A stretch of 32,879 nucleotides of DNA, taken from Candidatus Uhrbacteria bacterium RIFCSPHIGHO2_02_FULL_46_47. GTDB lineage: Bacteria > Patescibacteriota > Patescibacteriia > GWA2-47-26. A model generated the notes under the pieces. The model ran no database searches, was not told where the DNA came from, and saw only the letters and a program-made list of their open reading frames with translations. Made by a program: the position numbers and the translations under genes. Position 1 is the stretch's first letter; each line of letters starts with the position of its first letter. The DNA lies in contig MGDU01000006.1 in the NCBI GenBank assembly GCA_001790815.1, forward strand, positions 1 to 32,879. The letters run 5' to 3'. This document shows positions 6,819 to 13,610 of this stretch, one piece after another.

Positions 6819-7391
6819 ATGGTTACAATCGGAGAATTAGCGCCGTTCCCCATGGAAGAGATGCAGTCGTATCAAAACGACAAAATCAAAATATTTAATT
6901 TACATAGTGATTTTCCGGATAAATGGCTAGTGCTGGTTTTTTATCCTGCAGATTTTACTTTTGTTTGCCCAACAGAACTTGCGGAACTGGCGGATCATTA
7001 TCCGGAGTTTCAAGCCCTGGGCGCGGAAGTGATGAGCGTGTCAACCGATACGGTATTTGTGCACAAAGCCTGGCATGATGAATCGCCAGCAATCAAGAAA
7101 ATAAAATTTCCCATGCTGGCAGACCCCACGGGTAATTTGTGCCGTGCATTTGGAACATATATTGAAAGCGAAGGTTTATCACTGCGAGGCACTTTTATTA
7201 TTGATCCTGATCGCATTGTGCGCGCACTGGAAATCCATGACAACAGCATTGGTCGGAGTGCGCGCGAGCTTTTGCGCAAACTGCAAGCGGCAAAATATGT
7301 GCGCGAACACGGCGGTGAAGTCTGCCCAGCCAGTTGGGAACCGGGTAAAGATACTTTACATCCGGGATTGGATTTAGTTGGTAAAATTTAA
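6819..7391 (+). CDS. ahpC: 2-Cys peroxiredoxin (AhpC-type)
   Basis: A 190-aa thiol peroxidase reducing hydrogen peroxide and organic peroxides. The peroxidatic cysteine is Cys50 in DFTFVCPTE and the resolving cysteine is Cys169 in EVCPASW, so it is a typical two-cysteine enzyme. LRGTFIIDPDRIVR is the conserved mid-protein segment. The length matches the family and no palindromic element interrupts it. It starts 15 nt after the cysteine desulfurase and is followed 10 nt later by superoxide dismutase, so one operon would supply superoxide and peroxide removal beside an oxygen-sensitive sulfur pathway. No AhpF-like reductase is visible here, so the electron donor is unknown. Confidence 0.95.
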   Translation: MVTIGELAPFPMEEMQSYQNDKIKIFNLHSDFPDKWLVLVFYPADFTFVCPTELAELADHYPEFQALGAEVMSVSTDTVFVHKAWHDESPAIKKIKFPMLADPTGNLCRAFGTYIESEGLSLRGTFIIDPDRIVRALEIHDNSIGRSARELLRKLQAAKYVREHGGEVCPASWEPGKDTLHPGLDLVGKI

Positions 7392-7401
7392 TTACAAATC
7401 C

Positions 7402-8010
7402 ATGCCATACGAAGCGAAAAATTTTGATCATCTATTGGGTATGCTGGGATTTTCCGAGGTGATGCTAAAAAATCACTTTACTCTGTATCAGGGGTACGTG
7501 AAGAATTTTAATTTGTTGAATGATACATTGGTGGCACTGGAGAAGGAAGGGAAGTTTGGCGCTCCGGAATTTGCAGAAATGAATCGCCGCTTTGGCTGGG
7601 AATTTAATGGCATGCGTTTGCACGAACTTTATTTTGGCAATATGCGGCATGCGAATAGCGCGCCTAAGGGCAATGCAAATGCGCCCATGCGAATGAGTAA
7701 TCCACTTGGTGAGGCAATCACAAGAGAGTGGGGATCACAAGAGATGTGGGAAAAAGATTTTAAAGCCATGGGAGCCATGCGCGGTATTGGCTGGACAATT
7801 TTGTATCACGAGCCAGAAGCAAATCGTTTGTTCAATGTTTGGGTAAATGAACATGATATGGGACATTTTGCAGGTTGTACGCCACTTTTAGTACTTGATG
7901 TATTTGAGCATGCCTACATGCTTGACTATGGCCTGAAACGTGCAGATTACATTGAGGCATTTTTCAATGCGATTGATTGGAGAGTGGTGAGCGCACGATT
8001 AAAAAGGTAA
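7402..8010 (+). CDS. sodB: Superoxide dismutase (Fe/Mn family)
   Basis: A 202-aa Fe/Mn superoxide dismutase converting superoxide to peroxide and oxygen. The four metal ligands are visible as His25 (KNHFTLYQ), His74 (MRLHELYF), Asp166 and His170 (LDVFEHAY). The usual DxWEH motif reads DVFEH here, with Phe replacing Trp. ATG 7402 is chosen because MPYEAKNFDHLLG matches the family start; an in-frame TTG at 7378 would overlap ahpC. The metal cannot be assigned with confidence from sequence. Placement directly after ahpC supports a joint oxidative-stress role. Two repeat elements follow the stop codon. Confidence 0.93.
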   Translation: MPYEAKNFDHLLGMLGFSEVMLKNHFTLYQGYVKNFNLLNDTLVALEKEGKFGAPEFAEMNRRFGWEFNGMRLHELYFGNMRHANSAPKGNANAPMRMSNPLGEAITREWGSQEMWEKDFKAMGAMRGIGWTILYHEPEANRLFNVWVNEHDMGHFAGCTPLLVLDVFEHAYMLDYGLKRADYIEAFFNAIDWRVVSARLKR

Positions 8011-8011
8011 T

Positions 8012-8062
8012 GTAGCCGCAACTCTTTAGGTTGCGCTACGCCGGCTAAAGACCGGCGACTAC
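8012..8062. repeat. 51-bp double-hairpin element (GTAG...CTAC)
   Basis: It begins GTAG and ends CTAC. The first hairpin is CGCAAC/GTTGCG, the second CGCCGG/CCGGCG, each with a 7-nt loop resembling CTTTAG or its complement. Two elements of the same 51-bp length lie in frame in genes at 20869 and 26865. Confidence 0.8.
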
Positions 8063-8076
8063 AGGAGTTATTGAAG

Positions 8077-8104
8077 AGACTGCCCTTGAAAAGGACAGTC
8101 CTTT
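8077..8104. repeat. GACTGTCC-family palindrome before thiI
   Basis: GACTGCCCTT (8078-8087) and AAGGACAGTC (8091-8100) are inverted arms with one mismatch. It belongs to the same family as the two long copies in the helicase gene. The likely thiI -35 hexamer (8086-8091) lies inside it. Confidence 0.7.
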
Positions 8105-8114
8105 GTGGTATTAT
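8086..8114 (+). promoter_or_regulatory. Promoter for thiI
   Basis: TTGAAA (8086-8091), 17-bp spacer, TATTAT (8109-8114), with a TG at 8106-8107 giving an extended -10. The start codon at 8127 is 12 nt downstream. The -35 hexamer is inside the palindromic repeat. Confidence 0.6.
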
Positions 8115-8126
8115 GCGCACATTCAT

Positions 8127-9278
8127 ATGAGGAATATGTATGTGGTGCACTATCATGAGATTGCGCTCAAAGGACGAAATCGGCCGATGTTTTTGCGTCA
8201 GCTACAGAAAAATATTTGTCGTGCTACCGGGTTAGCACAAAAAAATGTGAAGATTGTGTCAGGGCGATTGATTGTGCAGGATGCGAATAGCGAATCGAAT
8301 GCGAATTTGCGAATTGGTTTGAGTCACGTATTTGGCATTTCTTCATTTTCGCCAGCAGTACTTGTGGAGGAAGAGTATGAAAAGATTGAAGAAATGGTAA
8401 TCAGTTTGGGACGATCGTCAAAATTTGATACTTTTGCCATTGCCGCAACGCGTGGAGATAAGCAATTTGCCATGACATCTCATGATCTTGAGGTAAAGTT
8501 TGGCGATATAGTGCGTACCACACTAAACAAGAAAGTGGATTTGAACCATCCAGATATCACATTTTATGTTGAGGTTTTCCCCGGCGGCGCGCTTGTGTAT
8601 ACTGAAAAAATTGCGGGCGCAGGCGGAATGCCAGTTGGCACCCAGCCGCCGGTTGCGGTATTACTTTCCGGCGGTATTGACTCTCCGGTTGCCGCCTACA
8701 GACTAATGAAACGGGGTGCGCCAGTTATGGGTGTGCATTTTCATAGCTATCCATTTACATCACGCGCTTCAATTGATAAAGTGAAAGAGCTGGCGCAAAT
8801 ACTTGCCAAATTCGGCGGCGTGCGAAAATTGTACATGGTTCCACTGGGAGATGCGCAGAAGGAAATAGTGCGGAGCACGGGAGAAAAATATCGCGTGCTT
8901 TTGTATCGCCGTCTTATGATGCGCATTGCGCAGGTGTTAGCGCATCGCGAAGGAGCACAGGCGCTTGTGACCGGCGAAAGTCTTGGCCAAGTTGCTTCGC
9001 AGACGCTTGAAAATATGAGTGTGGTTGAAGCCGCCTCTACCATGCCGATCTTCCGACCGTTGATTGGCTATGATAAAGAGGAAATTATAGCAGAGGCAAA
9101 AAAGATCGGAACATTTGATGTTTCCATCCTTCCCGATACGGATTGCTGCACACTATTTATGCCGAAAAATCCTGCCACCCGTGCCAGGATTGCGGATGTA
9201 GAACGAGAGGAAGCGAAATTAGATATTCCGCAACTTACACAGCTATGTCTACACTCTACGTTATCGGAACGCCTATAG
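8127..9278 (+). CDS. thiI: tRNA 4-thiouridine synthase ThiI
   Basis: A 383-aa enzyme that activates U8 of tRNA with ATP and inserts sulfur to make 4-thiouridine. The N-terminal ferredoxin-like/THUMP region starts with the typical HYHEIALKGRNRPMF. The PP-loop ATPase motif LLSGGIDSP is at residues 179-187, and a cysteine pair lies late in the protein (DTDCCTLFMP). There is no C-terminal rhodanese domain, so it is the short, Bacillus-like form that depends on a partner cysteine desulfurase. The iscS-type gene just upstream fits that role. The start is 8127 or 8136; both follow the promoter closely. The gene overlaps rsmI by 34 nt. Confidence 0.93.
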   Translation: MRNMYVVHYHEIALKGRNRPMFLRQLQKNICRATGLAQKNVKIVSGRLIVQDANSESNANLRIGLSHVFGISSFSPAVLVEEEYEKIEEMVISLGRSSKFDTFAIAATRGDKQFAMTSHDLEVKFGDIVRTTLNKKVDLNHPDITFYVEVFPGGALVYTEKIAGAGGMPVGTQPPVAVLLSGGIDSPVAAYRLMKRGAPVMGVHFHSYPFTSRASIDKVKELAQILAKFGGVRKLYMVPLGDAQKEIVRSTGEKYRVLLYRRLMMRIAQVLAHREGAQALVTGESLGQVASQTLENMSVVEAASTMPIFRPLIGYDKEEIIAEAKKIGTFDVSILPDTDCCTLFMPKNPATRARIADVEREEAKLDIPQLTQLCLHSTLSERL

Positions 9279-9973
9279 GAAATCTTGAGGATATTACGCT
9301 TCGGGCTCTGCGTGTGCTTAACGAGGTTGATTTTATCATTTGTGAAGATACGCGAGTAACAAGCAAGCTTCTTGCGCGTTATGAAATTAAAAAGCCACTG
9401 GTAAGTTATTTTCAGCATAGTAAATTTTCACGGATTGATGAGATTATAGAGCGTTTATCGCGCGGTGAATCTGCAGCACTTGTTACTGATGCTGGAACTC
9501 CGGGAATTTCTGATCCAGGAGGAGTATTAATAAAGCAAGCAGCATCACAATTGGGCAATACAGTAAAGATTGTGCCTATTCCAGGACCATCAGCAGTGAT
9601 TGCCGCACTTTCTATTTCTGGCCTACCCACAGACAGTTTTTTGTTTCTTGGCTTTCCGCCACATAAAAAAGGGCGGCAAACATTTTGGAAGCAAGTGATG
9701 GAGAGCGAGAATACCGTAGTATTCTACGAATCCCCGCATCGTATTTTAAAGTCGCTGGAGCAGTTGCGTGACACACTTCGCGTTCCCTCACCGGGCCTAC
9801 GGCCACCCTCTCCCTTTGGGAGAGGGGAGGGTGAGGGGCGAAAAATCATAGTCTGTCGAGAATTAACTAAGATGTTTGAATCTGTCTATCGTGGTACAAT
9901 AGATGAGGTGCTTACGCAGGTGACAAATGCTCCACAAAAAGGCGAATATGTCGTTGTTATTGGTCCAGCATAG
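9245..9973 (+). CDS. rsmI: 16S rRNA 2'-O-methyltransferase RsmI
   Basis: A 242-aa SAM-dependent tetrapyrrole-methylase-fold enzyme that methylates the ribose of C1402 in 16S rRNA. The N-terminus STLYVIGTPIGNLEDITLRA is diagnostic. Further family segments are ICEDTRVTSKLL, LVTDAGTPGISDPG, IPGPSAVIAALSISGLP and VFYESPHRI. The start 9245 overlaps thiI by 34 nt; the upstream in-frame extension is not family-like. A 53-bp palindromic element is inserted in frame at about residues 181-198, just after ESPHRILKSLEQL and before IIVCRELTKMFE. The C-terminal HTH part found in longer family members is absent. Confidence 0.94.
   Translation: MSTLYVIGTPIGNLEDITLRALRVLNEVDFIICEDTRVTSKLLARYEIKKPLVSYFQHSKFSRIDEIIERLSRGESAALVTDAGTPGISDPGGVLIKQAASQLGNTVKIVPIPGPSAVIAALSISGLPTDSFLFLGFPPHKKGRQTFWKQVMESENTVVFYESPHRILKSLEQLRDTLRVPSPGLRPPSPFGRGEGEGRKIIVCRELTKMFESVYRGTIDEVLTQVTNAPQKGEYVVVIGPA
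9785..9837. repeat. 53-bp CCCTCACC/GGTGAGGG element inside rsmI
   Basis: It begins CCCTCACC, contains CCTCTCCC-TTT-GGGAGAGG and ends GGTGAGGG; exactly 53 bp. It is read in frame as PSPGLRPPSPFGRGEGEG. Elements of the same length lie in metG (10770) and in the O-antigen-ligase-like gene (20361). Confidence 0.93.
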
Positions 9974-9974
9974 T

Positions 9975-11633
9975 ATGGCAAAATTTTATATCACGACTCC
10001 AATTTATTACGTAAATGGTTTGCCGCATATTGGCGCGGCTTATACTTCAATTGCGGCAGATGTTTTGGCGCGCTATCACCGCGCGCGTGGAGATGACGTA
10101 CACTTTTTAATGGGTACGGATGAAAATGCGCAGAAAAATGTGGAGGCGGCTTTAAAAAGCATTCCCTCACCTCAATCCTCTCCCGAAGGGGTCGAAGACG
10201 GGCCGAGCGAGCGCAGGCCCCGGGGAGGGAAGGGTGAGGGTGAAACACAGGAAATAGTACAGAAGTATGTAGATGCGATGGCGGCAAAGTGGCAAGAGAC
10301 CTGGGATGAGCTAGGCTTGACGAACGATGATTTTATCCGGACAACTGAGCCGCGGCATATTAAATATGTTGAAAAGTTTTGGCGAAAAGTAGAAGCAAAA
10401 GGAGATATCTATAAAAGCGTGTATGAGGGATTGTATTGTACAGGTTGTGAGGCCTACAAAACAGAGTCAGAACTCATAGATGGAAAATGTCCGGATCACA
10501 TGCGCGTACCTAAAAAATTAAGTGAGGAAAATTATTTTTTCCGCCTTTCAAGATATCGCGACGCGCTTTTAAAGCACATTGATGAGCATCCGGAATTTAT
10601 TCAACCAGAAGCGCGGCGCAACGAAATTGTCGCCTACATTCGCGACCATGCTGTAGATTTTAGTATCTCACGGAAAAATTTAGAGTGGGGGATTGCAGTG
10701 CCTGGTGATCCTGCCCAGACTATTTATGTGTGGTTTGACGCGCTCTTAAATTATATAAGTGCAGTGACCCCCTCACCTGGCTTTCAGCCATCCTCTCCCT
10801 CAGGGAGAGGGGAGGGTGAGGGTTGGTGGCCGGCAGATTTGCATTTGGTTGGAAAAGATATTATTAAGTTTCATTGTGCCTATTGGCCAGCCATGCTTAT
10901 GTCAGCCGGTTTACCGCTTCCGCGTACTGTGTTTGCGCATGGATTTTTTACAGTGGATGGTCAGAAAATGAGTAAAACGCTTGGCAATGTTATTGACCCT
11001 GTAGCGCTTGCGCGAAAATACGGAAATGATGTATTGCGTTACTATCTTTTGCGTGACTTTGCGTTTGGCGAAGATGGCGATTTTTCCGAGGTACGCTTGC
11101 GCGCGCGCTATAACGGCGAACTTGCCAATGGTTTGGGGAATTTAGTAGCACGCGTGCTGACAATGGTGGAGAAATATGCGGATGGTGTAATTCATAACCC
11201 CACCCAACCTCCCCTTATCTTAAGGGGAGGAGATCGATTAGTCCCCCCTCTTAAGGTAAGAGGGGGCGAGGGGGAGTTATGGTCGCAATATGAATCCTAC
11301 ATCGCACACTACCAACTTGATCGCGCCCTTGATACCGTATGGCAATATATGAGCGAACTTGACCGTTATATTGACGAAACTCAGCCATGGCAGCTTGCTA
11401 AAAGTGGCAAAGAGCGCCTTTTTGCGGTACTATATACATTAGCGGAAGGGTTGCGGCATATTGCTTGGATGCTTATTCCGTTTATGCCGGAAACTGCGCG
11501 AAATATTTTTGATCAGCTTGGGCTTGGTACCGCCGAAGTAAAAAAATCGTTTAAGGACGCGCAAAAGTGGGGCGGTCTGAAATCAGGAGTAAAAATCGAA
11601 CGTGGCGATTCTTTATTTCCGCGCCTTGCATAA
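9975..11633 (+). CDS. metG: Methionyl-tRNA synthetase
   Basis: A 552-aa class I aminoacyl-tRNA synthetase. The HIGH-type motif is PHIGAAY (HIG at residues 18-20) and the KMSKS-type motif is KMSKT (331-335). A CxxC segment (YCTGCEAYKT, with a later CPDHM) marks the zinc knuckle of the connective domain. The anticodon-binding helical domain follows, and no C-terminal tRNA-binding OB domain is seen. Start 9975 lies 1 nt after the rsmI stop. Three palindromic elements are inserted in frame, at about residues 64-89, 266-283 and 407-436, so roughly 13% of the protein is repeat-derived. The core motifs are intact, so it should be functional. Confidence 0.95.
   Translation: MAKFYITTPIYYVNGLPHIGAAYTSIAADVLARYHRARGDDVHFLMGTDENAQKNVEAALKSIPSPQSSPEGVEDGPSERRPRGGKGEGETQEIVQKYVDAMAAKWQETWDELGLTNDDFIRTTEPRHIKYVEKFWRKVEAKGDIYKSVYEGLYCTGCEAYKTESELIDGKCPDHMRVPKKLSEENYFFRLSRYRDALLKHIDEHPEFIQPEARRNEIVAYIRDHAVDFSISRKNLEWGIAVPGDPAQTIYVWFDALLNYISAVTPSPGFQPSSPSGRGEGEGWWPADLHLVGKDIIKFHCAYWPAMLMSAGLPLPRTVFAHGFFTVDGQKMSKTLGNVIDPVALARKYGNDVLRYYLLRDFAFGEDGDFSEVRLRARYNGELANGLGNLVARVLTMVEKYADGVIHNPTQPPLILRGGDRLVPPLKVRGGEGELWSQYESYIAHYQLDRALDTVWQYMSELDRYIDETQPWQLAKSGKERLFAVLYTLAEGLRHIAWMLIPFMPETARNIFDQLGLGTAEVKKSFKDAQKWGGLKSGVKIERGDSLFPRLA
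10164..10240. repeat. 77-bp CCCTCACC element with a nested palindrome, in metG
   Basis: The ends match the family (CCCTCACCTCAATCCTCTCCC split by a centre, then AGGGTGAGGG). The centre is enlarged by a second GGGCC/GGCCC palindrome, as if one repeat had inserted into another. In frame. Confidence 0.85.
10770..10822. repeat. 53-bp CCCTCACC/GGTGAGGG element in metG
   Basis: A 53-bp copy with CCTCTCCC-TCA-GGGAGAGG in the centre, read in frame as PSPGFQPSSPSGRGEGEG. It lies between the zinc region and the KMSKT motif. Confidence 0.93.
11193..11281. repeat. Long double-hairpin CATAACCCC/GTTATG element in metG
   Basis: The outer ends are CATAACCCC (11193-11201) and GGGGAGTTATG (11271-11281). Inside are CCTCCCCTT/AAGGGGAGG, a 12-nt AT-rich linker and a CCCCCTCTTA-type hairpin. 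Read in frame as NPTQPPLILRGGD and following residues. Confidence 0.88.
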
Positions 11634-11637
11634 ATAT

Positions 11638-12126
11638 ATGCCTATCCGTATTTTGGTTACCGGTGGAACATTTGACAAGGAGTACAACGAACTAACCCAG
11701 CAATTGGTATTTAACAATACCCACATTAAAGAAATTCTTGAATTTGGGCGCTTTAATCAGCCAGTTGAGGTGAGTGTGCTTATGCTGATCGACAGTTTGA
11801 AAATGACCGATGATCATCGCAACCAAATCCTTGAGCAATGTAAAAATTGTCCGGAGGATCGGATTGTCATTACGCACGGGACAGATACTATGGAGCAAAC
11901 CGCGCAATTTCTTGGCAACGCGATTAAAGATAAGACGATTGTGCTCACCGGCGGCATGATCCCATATAAATATTCCGGATCCGATGGTCCATTTAATCTT
12001 GGCTGCGCGCTTGCGTTTGCCCAAGCTCTTCCCCGCGGAGTTTATGTAACTATGAATGGAACATATTTTGCCTGGGATAATGTTCGCAAAAATCTTCAAA
12101 CTGGATATTTTGAAAATATAAAATAA
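11638..12126 (+). CDS. Short (single-domain) L-asparaginase-like protein
   Basis: A 162-aa protein matching only the N-terminal domain of type I/II asparaginases, which are normally about 320-350 aa. The first catalytic threonine is Thr11 in TGGTFDKEYN. The second motif is THGTDT (79-84), followed by a GGMIPYKYSGSDGPFNL segment matching the conserved SDGP-loop region. The start at 11638 is preferred over an upstream in-frame ATG that overlaps metG. The C-terminal domain that completes the active site in dimers of full enzymes is missing, and no fragment of it is seen downstream, so this is a compact family member and not a recent break. It may hydrolyse asparagine or a related amide; the true substrate is unknown. 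Confidence 0.82.
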   Translation: MPIRILVTGGTFDKEYNELTQQLVFNNTHIKEILEFGRFNQPVEVSVLMLIDSLKMTDDHRNQILEQCKNCPEDRIVITHGTDTMEQTAQFLGNAIKDKTIVLTGGMIPYKYSGSDGPFNLGCALAFAQALPRGVYVTMNGTYFAWDNVRKNLQTGYFENIK

Positions 12127-12133
12127 ATTCTAT

Positions 12134-12631
12134 ATGATTACACCATTTGATCTCATTTTAATCCTTATAATTTTCTCATTTGTGCTTTTTGGGCTTTGGT
12201 TTGGACTTATTCACGCGATTGGCGGTTTACTCGGAACGCTTGTTGGTTCAGTGGTTGCGGCAAAATATTACAAGCGTTTTGGTGCCACTAATTTGAGTCA
12301 AGTTATTTCCTTTATTGTTCTCTTTACGCTTGGTAGCCGCGTTACTGGATTTATTTTCTACGGAATGGAGAAGTTGCTCAAGATCGCAAATATCCTGCCC
12401 GGTATCAAAACAATCAATCGGCTGGCCGGCGGCATTTTGGGGCTTGTTGAAGGATTGGTTATCATCGGAGTCGCGCTTGTATTTGCCACTAAGTTTCCGT
12501 TTCCAATGCTTATTACAGCAGTTGGAAAATCAGAACTTGCGCAATTTTTAATCGGCGTTGGCACAACAATATTGCCAATTTTCCCGCAAGTTCTAAAACA
12601 AGTGCAGGAAGTGCAAAATGTATTGCCATAA
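12134..12631 (+). CDS. cvpA: CvpA family membrane protein
   Basis: A 165-aa integral membrane protein of the CvpA family. Four hydrophobic segments are visible at about residues 5-27, 28-48, 55-78 and 97-120, with the family feature of an early Phe/Gly-rich helix pair (FGLWFGLIHAIGGLLGTLVGSVVA). A short amphipathic tail follows. CvpA proteins are linked to envelope integrity and colicin V export in Proteobacteria, but the role in this lineage is not established. It sits 7 nt after the asparaginase-like gene. Its TAA stop codon falls inside the left edge of a palindromic element. Confidence 0.82.
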   Translation: MITPFDLILILIIFSFVLFGLWFGLIHAIGGLLGTLVGSVVAAKYYKRFGATNLSQVISFIVLFTLGSRVTGFIFYGMEKLLKIANILPGIKTINRLAGGILGLVEGLVIIGVALVFATKFPFPMLITAVGKSELAQFLIGVGTTILPIFPQVLKQVQEVQNVLP

Positions 12632-12677
12632 CCCCACCCTTCCTCCCCGCGCCTTTTGGGGAGGTGAGGAGGGGTTA
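12627..12677. repeat. Palindromic element supplying a stop codon and an RBS
   Basis: CATAACCCC at the left contains the cvpA TAA. CCTCCCC (12642-12648) pairs with GGGGAGG (12658-12664). The right end AGGAGGGG (12667-12674) lies 8 nt before the tatD ATG and is a good Shine-Dalgarno sequence. Confidence 0.8.
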
Positions 12678-12682
12678 CTCCT

Positions 12683-13585
12683 ATGCTTATTGACTATCAC
12701 GCGCATGTAAATTTCAATGCCTACAAAGATGATGCGGATGAGGTTATAAAACGCGCGCTTGAAAGCGGCGTTTTTATGGTTTTAGTTGGATCGCAAATTG
12801 ATACCAGCCGACGGGCAGTTGAAATGGCCGCAAAGTATGAAAAGGGAGTGTGGGCTTCGGTAGGGCTTCACCCAATACATCTTGAGCAGATGGAAGTTGA
12901 TGAGGAAGAAAGCCATTTTGCCACCCGCGCGGAAGTATTTGATACTGCGGCCTATCGCGAACTTGCGCAACATGAGAAAGTGGTGGCAATAGGAGAATGT
13001 GGACTGGATTATTATCACACCCCCTCACCTCAATCCTCTCCCTCAGGGAGAGGGCAGGGTGAGGGGGGGTGGAGACAAAAGCAGCACACCACACTCCGTA
13101 AGCACCTTGATCTAGCGGATGAATTAGATTTGCCGCTGATTTTGCATTGTCGCGGAAGTGCAAAAGATCCGGAAGATGCCTACCGCGATATGCTTGCGAT
13201 TTTACGAGAATATGTGGAGGCAGGAAAGATTGTCCGTCATGGTTCAATTCATTGTTTTGTTTCTACATTGCCAATTGCGCGTGAGTTTGTGGATCTTGGA
13301 TTCCATGTAGGATTTACCGGAGTTATCACATTTCCTAAGGCAGAAAAGTATGCCGAAGTTATACGCGGAATTCCGCTGGAACGTATTCTTGTTGAAACTG
13401 ATTGTCCATATCTGACGCCGGTTCCATATCGCGGTAAGCGCAACGAGCCGCTTTTCGTGCGCTATGTGGCGGAAAAGGTGGCGGAGATAAAAAAGTTGGA
13501 TAAGCATGCGGTTGAAAATCAATTATTCGCAAATACAATGAAAGTTTTTAATAAAATCCCAGCACCTTATTATTCACGATCGTGA
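12683..13585 (+). CDS. tatD: TatD family metal-dependent hydrolase (DNase)
   Basis: A 300-aa TIM-barrel hydrolase of the TatD family (3'-5' exonuclease or DNA repair and turnover). Metal-binding signatures: DYHAHVN near the start (His6, His8), VAIGECGLDYY, LPLILHCRG, IHCFVST, HVGFTGVITFPKA and LVETDCPYLTPVPYRGKRNEP. It is longer than the usual roughly 260 aa, partly because of a palindromic element at about residues 114-128, directly after the GECGLDYY motif. The last codons (AP YYSRS) and the TGA stop lie inside a 42-bp perfect palindrome. The start codon is served by a Shine-Dalgarno sequence from the preceding repeat. Confidence 0.93.
   Translation: MLIDYHAHVNFNAYKDDADEVIKRALESGVFMVLVGSQIDTSRRAVEMAAKYEKGVWASVGLHPIHLEQMEVDEEESHFATRAEVFDTAAYRELAQHEKVVAIGECGLDYYHTPSPQSSPSGRGQGEGGWRQKQHTTLRKHLDLADELDLPLILHCRGSAKDPEDAYRDMLAILREYVEAGKIVRHGSIHCFVSTLPIAREFVDLGFHVGFTGVITFPKAEKYAEVIRGIPLERILVETDCPYLTPVPYRGKRNEPLFVRYVAEKVAEIKKLDKHAVENQLFANTMKVFNKIPAPYYSRS
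13022..13065. repeat. 44-bp CCCTCACC/GGTGAGGG element in tatD
   Basis: A compact 44-bp copy: CCCTCACC, CCTCTCCC-TCA-GGGAGAGG and GGTGAGGG, with further flanking complementarity (CACCC/GGGTG). Read in frame as PSPQSSPSGRGQGEG. Confidence 0.93.
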
Positions 13586-13600
13586 ATAATAAGGTGCTGG
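13559..13600. repeat. 42-bp perfect palindrome at the end of tatD
   Basis: Arms of 21 bp, beginning CCAGCACCTTATTATTCACG, meet with no spacer; the second half is the exact reverse complement. It contains the tatD stop (TGA 13583-13585). No T-tract follows, so it is not a classical terminator. The glycosyltransferase ATG is 10 nt after it. Confidence 0.9.
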
Positions 13601-13610
13601 TGTTATATGT

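Noticed and set aside
7378-7401. TTG start extending superoxide dismutase upstream
   Set aside because: It would overlap ahpC and add residues not found in the family; ATG 7402 fits the family N-terminus.
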